Notes: generated by a model not told the origin, from the letters alone. A DNA stretch of 64,000 bases from Lachnoclostridium sp. UBA1175 (GCA_002311665.1 DBYX01000007.1:118467-182466); one strand, 5' to 3'; counted from the first letter of the stretch, positions 16,809-26,034 are shown. A program made the numbers and translations.

Positions 16809-17909
16809 ATGGGAACCTGGCGTGATAATGTGCGCCGCGTGACCCCCTATGTTCCGGGGGAACAGCCGCAGCGCCCTGTGATAAAACTGAATACAAACGA
16901 GAATCCGTACCCGCCGTCGCCGGCGGTGCTCGCGATCCTTCGTGAAATGTCCGGAAAGCCCGAGGTCGGGGACCGCTGTGAGGCGGCCAACCTCCGCAAA
17001 TATCCGGACGCCGAGGTCACGGAGCTGGTGAATGCCATATCCGATGTGTACGGCTTCGACCCGGACCGGATCTTTGTCGGCGTCGGCTCGGACGACGTGC
17101 TCGGCATGGTGTTTCTGACCTTCTTCAGCGGCGACAAGCCGATCCTTTTCCCGGATGTGACGTACTCCTTCTACGATGTTTGGGCGGAGTTGTACCGGAT
17201 CCCTTACGAGCGGATCCCGCTCGACGAGAACTTCCGCATCCGCGCGAAGGATTACACCGACAAGAGCGGTTCAATCGGCGGTATCATCATCGCGAACCCG
17301 AATGCGCCGACGTCCGTAGCGCTGCCTCTCTCGGAGGTGCGTGCGATCCTCGACGCAAACCGCGACGTGGCGGTGATCGTCGACGAGGCATATGTTGACT
17401 TCGGCGGCGAGAGTGCACTGCCGCTTCTGGAGGAGTACGACAACCTTCTGGTTGTGCAGACGTACTCGAAGTCGCGCTCGCTGGCCGGCTCCCGGATCGG
17501 TTTTGCGATCGGCAGCAAGGAGATGATCAAGGCGCTCTCGGACATCAAATATTCATACAACTCGTACACTATGGACAGCCTCACGATCCGCATCGGCGCG
17601 GCTTCCATGCGCGATACCGACTACTGGAAGAAAACCTGCGCGAAGATTGTCGCGACGAGGGAGGCGTACCGCCCGAAGCTCGAGGAGCTCGGCTTCACGG
17701 TGCTGCCGTCTTCGACGAACTTTTACTTCGCAACGCACAAGTCGGTGCCGGCGGAGACGATCTTCACGGAGCTTAAGAAGCGCGACATCTTCGTTCGCTT
17801 CTGGAACAAGCCGCGGATCAACAATCATCTTCGGATCACGATCGGAACCGACGCGGAGATGGATGCGCTTGTCGCGGCACTCAAGGAGATCCTGGCGGCT
17901 TTCGGCTGA
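16809..17909 (+). CDS. hisC: Histidinol-phosphate aminotransferase-like enzyme
   Basis: The 366-residue PLP enzyme matches the HisC family: KLNTNENPYPPSP at the start, LRKYPD, GSDDVL, the IANPNAPTS block, VDEAYVDFG, and TYSKSRSLAGSRIGF with the catalytic lysine. Its usual reaction is histidinol phosphate plus 2-oxoglutarate. No other histidine-biosynthesis gene is nearby, so it could be the sole HisC located outside a his operon or a paralogue with another substrate. The ATG at 16809 has AAAGGA upstream. The length is normal. Confidence 0.85.
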   Translation: MGTWRDNVRRVTPYVPGEQPQRPVIKLNTNENPYPPSPAVLAILREMSGKPEVGDRCEAANLRKYPDAEVTELVNAISDVYGFDPDRIFVGVGSDDVLGMVFLTFFSGDKPILFPDVTYSFYDVWAELYRIPYERIPLDENFRIRAKDYTDKSGSIGGIIIANPNAPTSVALPLSEVRAILDANRDVAVIVDEAYVDFGGESALPLLEEYDNLLVVQTYSKSRSLAGSRIGFAIGSKEMIKALSDIKYSYNSYTMDSLTIRIGAASMRDTDYWKKTCAKIVATREAYRPKLEELGFTVLPSSTNFYFATHKSVPAETIFTELKKRDIFVRFWNKPRINNHLRITIGTDAEMDALVAALKEILAAFG

Positions 17910-17939
17910 TGCGGGAGGCCTTTTGTTAGGAGATAAACG

Positions 17940-18635
17940 TTGAACGCAGTCAACTATCAAAAGAGACTCGAGGAGACGCTTGCGCGCGTCGACGCAGGAG
18001 ATCATGTGCCGACGCTTCTTCTGCACGCCTGCTGTGCGCCGTGCTCGAGCTACGTGCTCACGGTGCTGGCGGAGCATTTCCACGTGACGATCTGCTATTA
18101 CAATCCGAACATCACCGACGCGGCGGAGTTTGCAAAACGCGCGGAAGAGCTGCGGAGACTGGTGCGCGAACTTCCCGTGAAGTATCCCGTGGAGGTGGTC
18201 GTGCCGGAGTACAGGCCGGAGGAATTTTACGCAGTCGCGAAAGGGCTCGAGCGGGAGCCCGAGCGCGGGAGACGGTGCGAGGAGTGTTTCCGGCTGCGGC
18301 TGAACTATGCGGCGAGGATGGCCGCCGACACGGGCGCGGAGTATTTTGCGACGACGCTCACCATCAGCCCGCAGAAGGACGCAGCGCTTCTCAACCGGCT
18401 CGGCGAGGAGGCGGAGGCGCTGATCGCAGCGGAGTATGCGGAGGATTGTGCGGAGCCCGCAAACGGCCGGCCGGTGTATCTTGCGTCCGATTTCAAGAAG
18501 AAGGGCGGTTACGCGGAGTCGGTGCGGCTCTCGGAGGTGTACGGGCTGTACCGCCAGAACTACTGCGGCTGTGTCTACTCTAAGCGAGACGCGCTCGCGC
18601 GCGAGCAGGCGCGTGCGGAAGTATCGGCGGAGTGA
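17940..18635 (+). CDS. queH: Epoxyqueuosine reductase QueH
   Basis: QueH (formerly DUF208) reduces epoxyqueuosine to queuosine in tRNA, the last step of Q synthesis, and replaces QueG in many anaerobes. The 231-residue protein carries the conserved cysteines HACCAPCSSY, RRCEECFRLRL and YCGCVYSK that bind an iron-sulfur cluster and metal, plus ATTLTISPQKD. Translation probably starts at a TTG (17940), eight bases after TAGGAG; no ATG fits the family N-terminus. It is 30 bp downstream of hisC and likely shares its transcript. Confidence 0.92.
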   Translation: MNAVNYQKRLEETLARVDAGDHVPTLLLHACCAPCSSYVLTVLAEHFHVTICYYNPNITDAAEFAKRAEELRRLVRELPVKYPVEVVVPEYRPEEFYAVAKGLEREPERGRRCEECFRLRLNYAARMAADTGAEYFATTLTISPQKDAALLNRLGEEAEALIAAEYAEDCAEPANGRPVYLASDFKKKGGYAESVRLSEVYGLYRQNYCGCVYSKRDALAREQARAEVSAE

Positions 18636-18709
18636 GTGGACGGAGCGTTCAATTGTAAACAATTTGTTAAATATGATTCAAACATATGGTAAATGAAACT
18701 TACCTATGG

Positions 18710-18715
18710 TATAAT
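18710..18715 (+). promoter_or_regulatory. Putative -10 box of the lemA promoter
   Basis: A perfect TATAAT lies in the A+T-rich gap after queH, with only a poor -35 match (TGGTAA at 17 bp spacing, 18687-18692). Confidence 0.5.
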
Positions 18716-18770
18716 GGCGCAAATCGAAAGGAGGAACGTGTGCAGCGCGTGGCTGTGCACGGAAAGAATT

Positions 18771-19358
18771 ATGGCAAAGGCATTGAGCTTTGGTGCTACG
18801 ACGAACTTAATCGGTACAGTCGGTATTATTATCGCTGTAGTTGTGCTGCTGATCATCATCTGGTACATCGGCACACTGAACGGACTTCGCCAGACAAAGG
18901 TGAAGATCCAGGAAGCGGTGTCCGGCATCGACGTTGCGCTTACCAAGCGCTATGATGTTCTTACCAAGATGGTTGATGTCGCAAAGTCTTACGCGACGTT
19001 TGAGAGAGCAACGATCCTCGAGGCGATCAAGCTTCGCAGAGGCATGAGCATGACCGAGAGAAATCAGGCGGCTAACGCTATGGAGCAGGCTGCGAGAGAG
19101 TTGAATTTCCTTGCGGAAAATTATCCGCAGCTGCATTCCAACGAGAACTTCCGCCAGCTGCAGGTCGCGATCATGGACGTGGAGGAGCACCTTCAGGGCG
19201 CGCGCAGAGCGTACAACAGCAATGTATCTCTGCTGAACCGCAAGATCGTGACATTCCCGACCAGCATCGTGGCAGGTTTGAGCGGCATCACTTCGGAGGA
19301 GTTCTTCGAGGCGGAGTCGAACAAGCGTGAGGACGTGAACGTAAACATCACGATCTGA
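18771..19358 (+). CDS. lemA: LemA family membrane protein
   Basis: The 195-residue protein has one N-terminal transmembrane helix (IGTVGIIIAVVVLLIIIWYIG) and a long helical cytoplasmic or extracytoplasmic bundle with the LemA signatures VKIQEAVSGIDVALTKRYD and FLAENYPQLHSNENF, ending in the typical N-terminal-cleaved family pattern. LemA function is not established; its genes often pair with DUF3137 genes, as here. The ATG at 18771 was chosen; a strong AAAGGAGG at 18727 precedes an in-frame GTG at 18738, but the spacing (3 bp) is too short for efficient initiation there. Confidence 0.88.
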   Translation: MAKALSFGATTNLIGTVGIIIAVVVLLIIIWYIGTLNGLRQTKVKIQEAVSGIDVALTKRYDVLTKMVDVAKSYATFERATILEAIKLRRGMSMTERNQAANAMEQAARELNFLAENYPQLHSNENFRQLQVAIMDVEEHLQGARRAYNSNVSLLNRKIVTFPTSIVAGLSGITSEEFFEAESNKREDVNVNITI

Positions 19359-19420
19359 GAATCGCTTAACGTTACATAACGGCTTGTGTGGTTTGTGTGT
19401 AATTTGACGGAAAATGAGGG

Positions 19421-19448
19421 GCGTGCCGGGGAGTGATCTCCGGCACGC
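19421..19448 (+). other. Intercistronic stem-loop between lemA and the first DUF3137 gene
   Basis: A 12-bp stem (GCGTGCCGGGGA / TCTCCGGCACGC, one G-U pair) is closed by a GTGA tetraloop of GNRA type. No T tract follows, so it is not a classic terminator; it may protect the upstream lemA mRNA or cause partial termination. Confidence 0.7.
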
Positions 19449-19493
19449 ATTGTAGGAAAGGGCGTAATTTCGCCCGAAAGGACGGTTTCATAA

Positions 19494-20393
19494 ATGAGGA
19501 CAGACTGGGAGAAAATCGAGCAGTTGCAAGACGGTGTCCGGTTTCTCGCGATCGTCGGTATCATATTGAGCGCAGGTGCACTGTTCTTCGGATTCATAGG
19601 CCTTGCGAATACGCAGACACCGTGGATCCTTCTCGGGGGACTTGTGATCGCCGGTATCTTCTGGTGGCGGTTTTACAGAAGACTGAAGGCGTACAAGGCG
19701 TCGTACAAGGACTACGTGGTCCACAAGGCGGCGGAGGGAATGTTCGACCGCTACGAATACTATCCGCAGCACGGTTTCCAGAGCGAGGAGATCCGCGCTA
19801 CCGGTATCATGGCTATGGGAAACCGGTACAACAGTGAGGATATGATCGAGGGGGTATATAAGGGCGTGGATTTCCGCCGTGCGGATATGTACATCGCGCA
19901 GCATGTGCAGTCCGGCAAGAGCAGTTACACGATCGAGTATCTCCGCGGAGAATGGCTTACGTTCACGTACAACAAGAATTTTGTGTCGGACCTGCAGATC
20001 CGGACGAAGGGCTTCCGCTATGCGAACACGAAGACGAGCAGACTGTTCACGTCAGCCGATGTGCGCCGCCACGAGTTCGAGACGGAGAGCACGGAGTTCA
20101 ACAAAGCGTTCGAGTGCACCTGCCAGGACGATACGGAGGCATTTTACCTGCTGACGCCCCGCGTGATGGAAATGCTCCTGCTGCTGAGGGACGAGTTCCG
20201 GTGTGATTTTATGGTGGGATTTGTGCATAATCGGTTGCATTTTGCGATCAATTCGGGTAAAAATAATATGGAGCCGCCGGTGTTTCGGAGCACAAGCTTT
20301 GAGTACGAGACGGAGATGGTCCGCAGGGAACTGAAGATCATTACCAACATCGTGGACTCGCTTGCGATCGATCGGAAGCTTTTCGTGGAATAG
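19494..20393 (+). CDS. DUF3137 membrane protein (paralogue 1)
   Basis: The 299-residue protein has two N-terminal transmembrane helices (residues ~18-37 and ~44-60) followed by a soluble domain with repeated landmarks EYYPQHGFQ, SEDMIEGVYKGV, RRHEFETESTEFNKAF and AFYLLTP. These match the DUF3137 family often encoded beside lemA. The function is unknown. The ATG at 19494 has GAAAGGACGG upstream. It shares the same landmark order with the next gene, so the two arose by duplication. Confidence 0.8.
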   Translation: MRTDWEKIEQLQDGVRFLAIVGIILSAGALFFGFIGLANTQTPWILLGGLVIAGIFWWRFYRRLKAYKASYKDYVVHKAAEGMFDRYEYYPQHGFQSEEIRATGIMAMGNRYNSEDMIEGVYKGVDFRRADMYIAQHVQSGKSSYTIEYLRGEWLTFTYNKNFVSDLQIRTKGFRYANTKTSRLFTSADVRRHEFETESTEFNKAFECTCQDDTEAFYLLTPRVMEMLLLLRDEFRCDFMVGFVHNRLHFAINSGKNNMEPPVFRSTSFEYETEMVRRELKIITNIVDSLAIDRKLFVE

Positions 20394-20450
20394 TTCCACT
20401 ATGGGGGACCGCGGAGTGCGTCCGCGGGCGGATTGACGGAGGAAAAGGCG

Positions 20451-21359
20451 ATGGACGGTTCGCTTGATGAATTGCTCGAACTGGGCAAACGGATCAAAAA
20501 AAGAAACACGATCAGCGGGATCGTGGCAGTCGTGGGTGTGATCGCGACAATATGTTGTTTCGGGACGGCGTTTTTCCCGATCGGACTGATCATATGTGTG
20601 GGGGCACTGATCTCGATCCTCATCACGAACACGCGGCTCGGCAACAAGTACCGTGAACTCTACAAGACGACGATGATCGACCGCGTCGCGAAGGAGTATT
20701 TTTCGGAGTACGAATACAAGCCGGAGACGGGCTTTGCCAAGGATTACCTGAGAAGTCTCGGGATTATGTCGTTCGGAAGCGATTATCGCAGCGAGGACAC
20801 GCTCAAGGGCGTGTACAACGGTGTTCCGTTCACGCGTGCGGATGTGTATATCGCGGACACAACGACCGACTCGGAGGGCAACAGCTCGACGACGGTGTAC
20901 TTCCGGGGGCAGTGGCTGGAGATCGTGCCGAACAAGGCGTTCAACACGGACCTGCAGATCATTCAGAGCGGTTTCAGTTTCACGAACCGCAAGAAGGGCA
21001 TCTTCACGAAGAAGGCGGAGCGCCGCCACGTGCTTGAGACCGAGGATGTCGAGTTCAACAAGCGCTTCCAGTGCCTGTGCCAGAACGACGCGGAGGCATT
21101 TTACCTGCTGACGCCCTCGCTGATGCAGGCGATCATGCGGCTCTCGGAGATCCTGCCGTACAAGATGATGATCGCTTTTGTGAACAACACGCTGCACGTT
21201 CTGGTGGACACGCACCGTGATTCGATGGAGCCGTCGTCACCGAAGAACGGCAACTTCGATCTGCAGATCGCGGACCTTCGCCAGGATATGGAGATCATTG
21301 TCAACGTGATCACCGGACTTCTGGTCGACCGCGACATTTACCGGAGAACACAGGGCTGA
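20451..21359 (+). CDS. DUF3137 membrane protein (paralogue 2)
   Basis: The 302-residue paralogue of the previous gene has the same two-helix N-terminus and the landmarks EYEYKPETGFAKDY, SEDTLKGVYNGV, RRHVLETEDVEFNKRFQC and AFYLLTP. The ATG at 20451 is seven bases after GGAGGA; a TTG at 20433 is in frame but has no ribosome site. The gene lies 57 bp after its sister and ends the lemA unit. The function is unknown. Confidence 0.8.
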   Translation: MDGSLDELLELGKRIKKRNTISGIVAVVGVIATICCFGTAFFPIGLIICVGALISILITNTRLGNKYRELYKTTMIDRVAKEYFSEYEYKPETGFAKDYLRSLGIMSFGSDYRSEDTLKGVYNGVPFTRADVYIADTTTDSEGNSSTTVYFRGQWLEIVPNKAFNTDLQIIQSGFSFTNRKKGIFTKKAERRHVLETEDVEFNKRFQCLCQNDAEAFYLLTPSLMQAIMRLSEILPYKMMIAFVNNTLHVLVDTHRDSMEPSSPKNGNFDLQIADLRQDMEIIVNVITGLLVDRDIYRRTQG

Positions 21360-21417
21360 GAGGCTTGCGGAGCGAAACGATCCGGCGAAGCATCGGCAAT
21401 ATAGTATGCAATACGAA

Positions 21418-21456
21418 AATAACGGGCGTTATCTCAGAAGGTAACGCCCGTTTTGG
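21418..21456. terminator. Bidirectional terminator between the DUF3137 gene and the PBP gene
   Basis: Stem AACGGGCGTTA / TAACGCCCGTT has A-rich DNA on its left and TTTT on its right, so it can act on both strands; it separates two convergent units. Confidence 0.85.
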
Positions 21457-21519
21457 TCCTTGTTGTATGTAAGTAAATCCCCGGGTTACGCAGTACAAGC
21501 ACTGTCTGCGGAAAATGCT

Positions 21520-22911
21520 TCACGGCACGAGATGCGAGAGCACTGCGGCTGCGACATCGCCCGCCGCGCGGCTTCCCGTGCCGCCGTGCTCGAGATACAC
21601 GACGAACGCGTAAGGCTTGTCCTCGTCGGTCGTGAAGCCGGCGAACCAGCAGTTGGATGCACCCTTGGACTGCGACACCGTGCCGGATTTGGCAGCGATC
21701 GCGCAGGGGAAGCGGTCCGTTCCGTAGGAGAGACGGACGTCCTCGGAGAGCGCCTTGCGCAGGTACTCCGCGGTGGAGGCGTCGAGTAGCTCCCTCGTCA
21801 ACTCGGTCTCGGGACGGCGCAGGAGTTTGCCGTTCTCGTCGCGGATCTCCAGGACCGTGTTCGGCACGGCCGCGCGCCCGCCGCCCGCGATGGCGGCATA
21901 GTATACGAGAAGGCTGCAGGGGTTCACCTGGTCGAGGTAGAGCCCTACGCCGGCGTAACCCAGCTGATAGTCGTAAATCCCGGTGAAGCGGAAGGCTCCG
22001 TGCGCCGTGTTGACGGTACCGACCTTGTAGGAGTCCGTGAGGCCGCTCTTACGGATCCCCTCGGAGACGGTGTCGGGGCCGAGCGCGACTGCGAGCGTCG
22101 CGTACGCACAGTTGCAGGAGTCCGCGAGCGTCTCGATCAGCGACTGTTTCCCGTGAACCTTCGGACAGTTGACGTAACCGTCCGGAAAACGGTTGACGCC
22201 TTTGCAGGTGAAGTTCCAGTCAATGAGCGGGCCGGACTGCGCCGGATCGAGGTCGGAAGCCTGCAGCCCGGACTCGAGAGCCGCCTGCAGGATAACGGGC
22301 TTCAACACGGAGCCCGGCGTTGCCGTGGTGGAGAGAAAACGGTTCATATAGACGCCGGCGTAGGAAGGATTTTCCTCGATATCCTCGGGGATGTCCGAGG
22401 GATCGAAGGTCGGCGTCGAGACGAGAGCGAGGATCTCGCCCGTTTTGTAGTTATATACGCACACGGTGCCGTTGCGCCCGTCGAGCGCCTCAAGCGCCGC
22501 GGCGTTCAGTTTCGCGTCGATCGTGAGGACAACCGTGTTGCCGGCCTCATCCACGGAGGAGATTCCCTTCGCGGCACTGAAGGACACGAGGTCGTCGCGC
22601 ATCGTCGCGAGGGCGGAGGCGCCGATCTTTCCGTACGGGTCACCGACGACATGAAGCGTTGACATGCGCACGTCGGCATTGGCATGGTAGCGCCGCTCGC
22701 CGTTCTTCACGTAGGAGAGGACGACACCGTTGCGGTCCGCGATCGTTCCGGTGAGGAGCACATTTTCCGACGAATAGAGATGACGGTTGTACGGGGTCAG
22801 AAACCACTCTGACGCGTTTTTGCGATAGGTGTTGAGCAGCACGAGGATCCCCGCGAGAAATATCGCGAGAACGACGGAGCACAGGCCGATTCGGGAGCGG
22901 ATCTTCTTCAT
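21520..22911 (-). CDS. Class B penicillin-binding protein (transpeptidase)
   Basis: This is a D,D-transpeptidase for peptidoglycan cross-linking, anchored by one N-terminal helix (residues ~10-28) with the active site outside the cell. The 463-residue protein has the three serine-acyltransferase motifs: S201-VLK204, S265-CN267 and K408-SG410. It is short for the family and lacks an obvious large pedestal domain or PASTA repeats, resembling actinobacterial PbpA. Its start overlaps the stop of the upstream FHA-SEDS gene by 4 bp (ATGA), so it is the likely partner transpeptidase of that glycosyltransferase. Whether it serves elongation, division or sporulation cannot be told from the sequence. 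Confidence 0.92.
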   Translation of the reverse strand: MKKIRSRIGLCSVVLAIFLAGILVLLNTYRKNASEWFLTPYNRHLYSSENVLLTGTIADRNGVVLSYVKNGERRYHANADVRMSTLHVVGDPYGKIGASALATMRDDLVSFSAAKGISSVDEAGNTVVLTIDAKLNAAALEALDGRNGTVCVYNYKTGEILALVSTPTFDPSDIPEDIEENPSYAGVYMNRFLSTTATPGSVLKPVILQAALESGLQASDLDPAQSGPLIDWNFTCKGVNRFPDGYVNCPKVHGKQSLIETLADSCNCAYATLAVALGPDTVSEGIRKSGLTDSYKVGTVNTAHGAFRFTGIYDYQLGYAGVGLYLDQVNPCSLLVYYAAIAGGGRAAVPNTVLEIRDENGKLLRRPETELTRELLDASTAEYLRKALSEDVRLSYGTDRFPCAIAAKSGTVSQSKGASNCWFAGFTTDEDKPYAFVVYLEHGGTGSRAAGDVAAAVLSHLVP

Positions 22912-24722
22912 ACTTCTTCCTCCTCCTGTTCCTCGGAGTACTCCGTATCTTCGAAATCCTCCTCAATCGGGTCCTTCGCCGGCACGCCAAGGCGCATCCG
23001 CTGGTCGCGGTAGGATCTGCGGTACACGAAACTCGCGCCGGGGCGGGTGTCCGCGGCCTTCAGAAAGGCGAGAAGACCCCACGAGAGCAGCATCGAGGAT
23101 CCGCCGTTGGAGACGAACGGGAAGGTTACGCCCGTGAGCGGCAGAAGGTCCGTGCAGCCGAACACATTGAGCGCGGTCTGGAAGATCAGCATCGTTGTCG
23201 CGGAGCACGCGGCGATCATATAGAACGAGGAGCGGCAGGACATCGCGGAGCGGATCGCAAATGCGGACAGCGCAATGATGCACAGCACTGCAAAAACGGC
23301 CGTGATCAGACCGAGTTCCTCGCACATAATGCCGAACACGAGGTCCGTGTCCGAGGCCGCGACACGCTTAAGAAAGCCGCCGCCGGGACCGGTGCCGAGA
23401 AGTCCGCCGGACGAGATCGCCGTGAGCGTGCGGGCCTGCTGGTAACCGCCCGAGGAGGCGTACTCGGTCGCGTGGCGCCACGTGGAAAATCTGGCCCATA
23501 TGTAGGGCTTGGCGACTAAAACGAGGGCGCCCGCGGAGACCGCGCCGCCGAGCATCAGAAGAAGAGTCGCGAAATCTCCGGAGCGGAGGAACGCGATCAC
23601 GAGGAAGGTCACAAAGAAGACGGCCGCCGTTCCGAAATCGTTCATCTTCGCAAGACTTAAGATCAACACGAACGAGAGCAGCAGGAACAGACCGAGGTTC
23701 CTTCGGCGGAACAGACGGTCGAGCGTCGCGGCGCCCGCGAAGACATAGCACAGCTTGGCCGGCTCGGAGGGCTGGATGCTGAAGCCGCCGATGCGGATCC
23801 AGTTGGAAGCACCGTATTTGAAGCTTCCGAGCAGGAGCGTGCAGGCCATCAGGCCGAGCGCGCCGGCCGCCATGATCCAGCGGTAGTAGCGGCGTATCTT
23901 ATCAAGATTGCTGAGCATGCGTCCGATCACGAGCATCAGAAGAATGCCGAGCGGGACGGCGAGCAATTGCTTCTCGAGCAGATTCCACTTGGATGAGGTC
24001 GTCACGGAGAGACAGATTGAGGTCAGGTAGAAGGCGATGATCTCGAGCTCAAAACCGGTGACGCCGCACAGGCGCATCACCGTAAAATAAGTCCACATCA
24101 GCAGGGTGTACAGCACAAACACGCGGAGGATCACGGGGGTCGCTTCGGCATTCTTTGCGATGCACAAAGAGACGCAGAGCATGACCTGCATCACGGTCAG
24201 AAGAAGCAGCAATGTCCACGGGGGAAGCGGCCGCACGATGCGCCGCTCGAGGAGCACTTCGGTCTCCTCCTCGGCCTCCACCTCATGAAATACCGCGTCG
24301 ACGCCTCCGAATGTGACGGTGTCGCCGTAGTGCAGCGGAAGCGAGGTGACGACCTCCTCGCCGTTAACGAAGGTGCCCTGCCGGGAATCGATGTCATAGA
24401 CCGTCCAGTCGCCGTTTCCGTTGCCGGAGATCGTCGCGTGGATGCGGTTGACCGATGCGTCGCGGATCACGATGTCCGCCGTGCCGGAACGTCCGACAAG
24501 CGACTCGAGATGGTTGATACGGAAAGTTTCGGAGCCGTCGGACAGCGTCAAGAGAGCGAACACCTCCTTGCCGCGCGGCAGTGTGAACAGGGACAGAAAC
24601 GCCCCCGAGAGGATCAGAAGCGAGAGAATGGGAAGGGCGTAGCGGACCATCAGAGTGAAGCCCTCCGCAAAATGCGGCGAGCTGTCCAGAAAAGATTTTA
24701 CAGATTCGGCCAAAGCGTTCAT
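22908..24722 (-). CDS. FHA-domain SEDS glycosyltransferase (FtsW/RodA/SpoVE family fusion)
   Basis: The 604-residue protein has an N-terminal membrane helix (~24-48), an FHA phosphothreonine-binding domain (~70-145, with LVGRSGTADIVI, NRIHATI and GTFVNGEEV) and a SEDS glycosyltransferase domain of about ten helices (~168-580) with GASNWIRIGGFSIQPSEPAKL and the ASDTDLVFGIMCEELG block. It ends in a very acidic tail. SEDS proteins polymerise lipid II together with a class B PBP, here encoded by the overlapping downstream gene. The FHA domain suggests recruitment by a Ser/Thr kinase; none is in the window. Start 24722 follows GGGGAGGGG. The fusion is reminiscent of the FHA-rodA-pbpA gene order in Actinobacteria. 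Confidence 0.9.
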   Translation of the reverse strand: MNALAESVKSFLDSSPHFAEGFTLMVRYALPILSLLILSGAFLSLFTLPRGKEVFALLTLSDGSETFRINHLESLVGRSGTADIVIRDASVNRIHATISGNGNGDWTVYDIDSRQGTFVNGEEVVTSLPLHYGDTVTFGGVDAVFHEVEAEEETEVLLERRIVRPLPPWTLLLLLTVMQVMLCVSLCIAKNAEATPVILRVFVLYTLLMWTYFTVMRLCGVTGFELEIIAFYLTSICLSVTTSSKWNLLEKQLLAVPLGILLMLVIGRMLSNLDKIRRYYRWIMAAGALGLMACTLLLGSFKYGASNWIRIGGFSIQPSEPAKLCYVFAGAATLDRLFRRRNLGLFLLLSFVLILSLAKMNDFGTAAVFFVTFLVIAFLRSGDFATLLLMLGGAVSAGALVLVAKPYIWARFSTWRHATEYASSGGYQQARTLTAISSGGLLGTGPGGGFLKRVAASDTDLVFGIMCEELGLITAVFAVLCIIALSAFAIRSAMSCRSSFYMIAACSATTMLIFQTALNVFGCTDLLPLTGVTFPFVSNGGSSMLLSWGLLAFLKAADTRPGASFVYRRSYRDQRMRLGVPAKDPIEEDFEDTEYSEEQEEEEV

Positions 24723-24744
24723 ATGACCCCTCCCCTTAGCGCAC

Positions 24745-24773
24745 AGTATACCACACGAAAGGCTTTGTGGCAA
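24745..24773 (-). promoter_or_regulatory. Promoter of the FHA-SEDS/PBP operon
   Basis: On the minus strand TTGCCA (24773-24768) and TATACT (24750-24745) are separated by exactly 17 bp, 23 bp upstream of the start codon. Confidence 0.75.
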
Positions 24774-24939
24774 GAAAGCGGGCGCGTGCGGCCGGAAAGG
24801 CGCCGTGCGGGGAGGAGACATTTTCCGTGCGGAACGCGCCGCAAACGGAGGAAAAAGCGTTGTTTTGAGCGGATAACGCGGAAAATCGGGTATTTTCCGA
24901 ATAAATATTGAGAAAAATGCGGTAATTTTGCGGCATGTG

Positions 24940-24948
24940 TGTTATAAT
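24940..24948 (+). promoter_or_regulatory. Extended -10 promoter upstream of dgt
   Basis: TGTTATAAT combines an extended TGn with a perfect TATAAT, 72 bp before the start codon; no clear -35 box is seen. The rest of the 298-bp divergent gap holds the opposing promoter and A+T-rich DNA. Confidence 0.6.
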
Positions 24949-25020
24949 GAACGATACTATTTTAGGGAAATGCGGGTATCGCGCGCACGCGCGAGAAGCG
25001 CTGCCCGGGAAGGGGTGCTT

Positions 25021-26034
25021 ATGGCGACGAACATTCGGATCATGCTGGAAGAGCGGGAGCATCTGATGCTCCGGCCTTGCGCTGCGCACTCGGACGCGTC
25101 GCTCGGTCGGATCCGCGATGAGGAGCAGTGCGATATCCGCACGGTGTTCCAGCGCGACCGCGACCGGATCATCCACTCGAAATCGTTCCGCCGGCTCAAG
25201 GATAAGACGCAGGTCTTTCTCACGCCGGACGGGGATCACTATCGCACGCGCATGACGCACACGCTGGAGGTTGCGCAGATCGCGCGCTCGATCTCCAAGG
25301 CACTTCTTCTGAACGAGGACCTGACCGAGGCGATCGCCCTGGGACACGACCTCGGACACACGCCGTTCGGACACGCCGGGGAGCGCGCGCTCGACCGCGC
25401 ATGCCCGCTCGGGTTTCGGCACAATGAGCAGAGCATCCGCGTCGTATCCATCCTGGAGAAGGACGGGCGCGGCCTCAATCTGACAAGGGAGGTGCTCGAC
25501 GGCATCCTCAACCACCAGACCGAAAGCAGCCCCTGCACGCTCGAGGGGCGCGTTGTGCAGCTGGCGGACAAGATGGCGTACGTCAACCATGACATCGACG
25601 ATGCGATCCGCGGACACATTATCCGCGAGGAGGACATTCCGAGCGAGCTGACCGACATCCTCGGACACTCTCTGAAGGAGAGACTCAACACGCTTGTGCA
25701 CGACGTCGTCATCCACAGTGCGGACAGGGACGAGATCGTGATGTCAGACAGAATCCACGAGGCGTTCCGGAAGCTCAGGGAGTATATGTTCGCGAGCGTC
25801 TACACGAACCCTGTCGCGAAGGGGCAGGAGTACAAGGCGGAGCGGCTTGTGGAGCAGCTTTACGCGTACTACGCGGAGGACACCGGTCGTCTGCCGGAGG
25901 AGTACCGCCTGCTGATGGAGAAGGGTGAGCGTATGGAGCGCGTTGTGGCGGACTATGTCGCCGGGATGACGGACAAATTTGCCGTCATGACCTATGAGGA
26001 ACTGATGATACCGAAGGCTTGGGGAGTGTATTGA
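25021..26034 (+). CDS. dgt: Deoxyguanosinetriphosphate triphosphohydrolase-like HD protein
   Basis: This HD-superfamily metal-dependent phosphohydrolase cleaves dNTPs to deoxynucleosides and triphosphate. The 337-residue protein has SKSFRRLKDKTQVF, the metal-binding RTRMTHTLEVAQIAR and the LGHDLGHTPFGHAGE block with the HD pair, and HQTESSPCTLEGRVVQLADKMAY. It is a short form, as usual in Firmicutes. The ATG at 25021 follows GGGAAGGGG. Its stop overlaps the dnaG start (TGATG). In Clostridia dgt commonly replaces rpsU as first gene of the dnaG-rpoD macromolecular synthesis operon, as seen here. Confidence 0.92.
   Translation: MATNIRIMLEEREHLMLRPCAAHSDASLGRIRDEEQCDIRTVFQRDRDRIIHSKSFRRLKDKTQVFLTPDGDHYRTRMTHTLEVAQIARSISKALLLNEDLTEAIALGHDLGHTPFGHAGERALDRACPLGFRHNEQSIRVVSILEKDGRGLNLTREVLDGILNHQTESSPCTLEGRVVQLADKMAYVNHDIDDAIRGHIIREEDIPSELTDILGHSLKERLNTLVHDVVIHSADRDEIVMSDRIHEAFRKLREYMFASVYTNPVAKGQEYKAERLVEQLYAYYAEDTGRLPEEYRLLMEKGERMERVVADYVAGMTDKFAVMTYEELMIPKAWGVY

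Noticed and set aside
18738..18740. GTG start for lemA after AAAGGAGG
   Set aside because: Only three bases separate the ribosome site from the codon; the extra 11 residues are not LemA-like.
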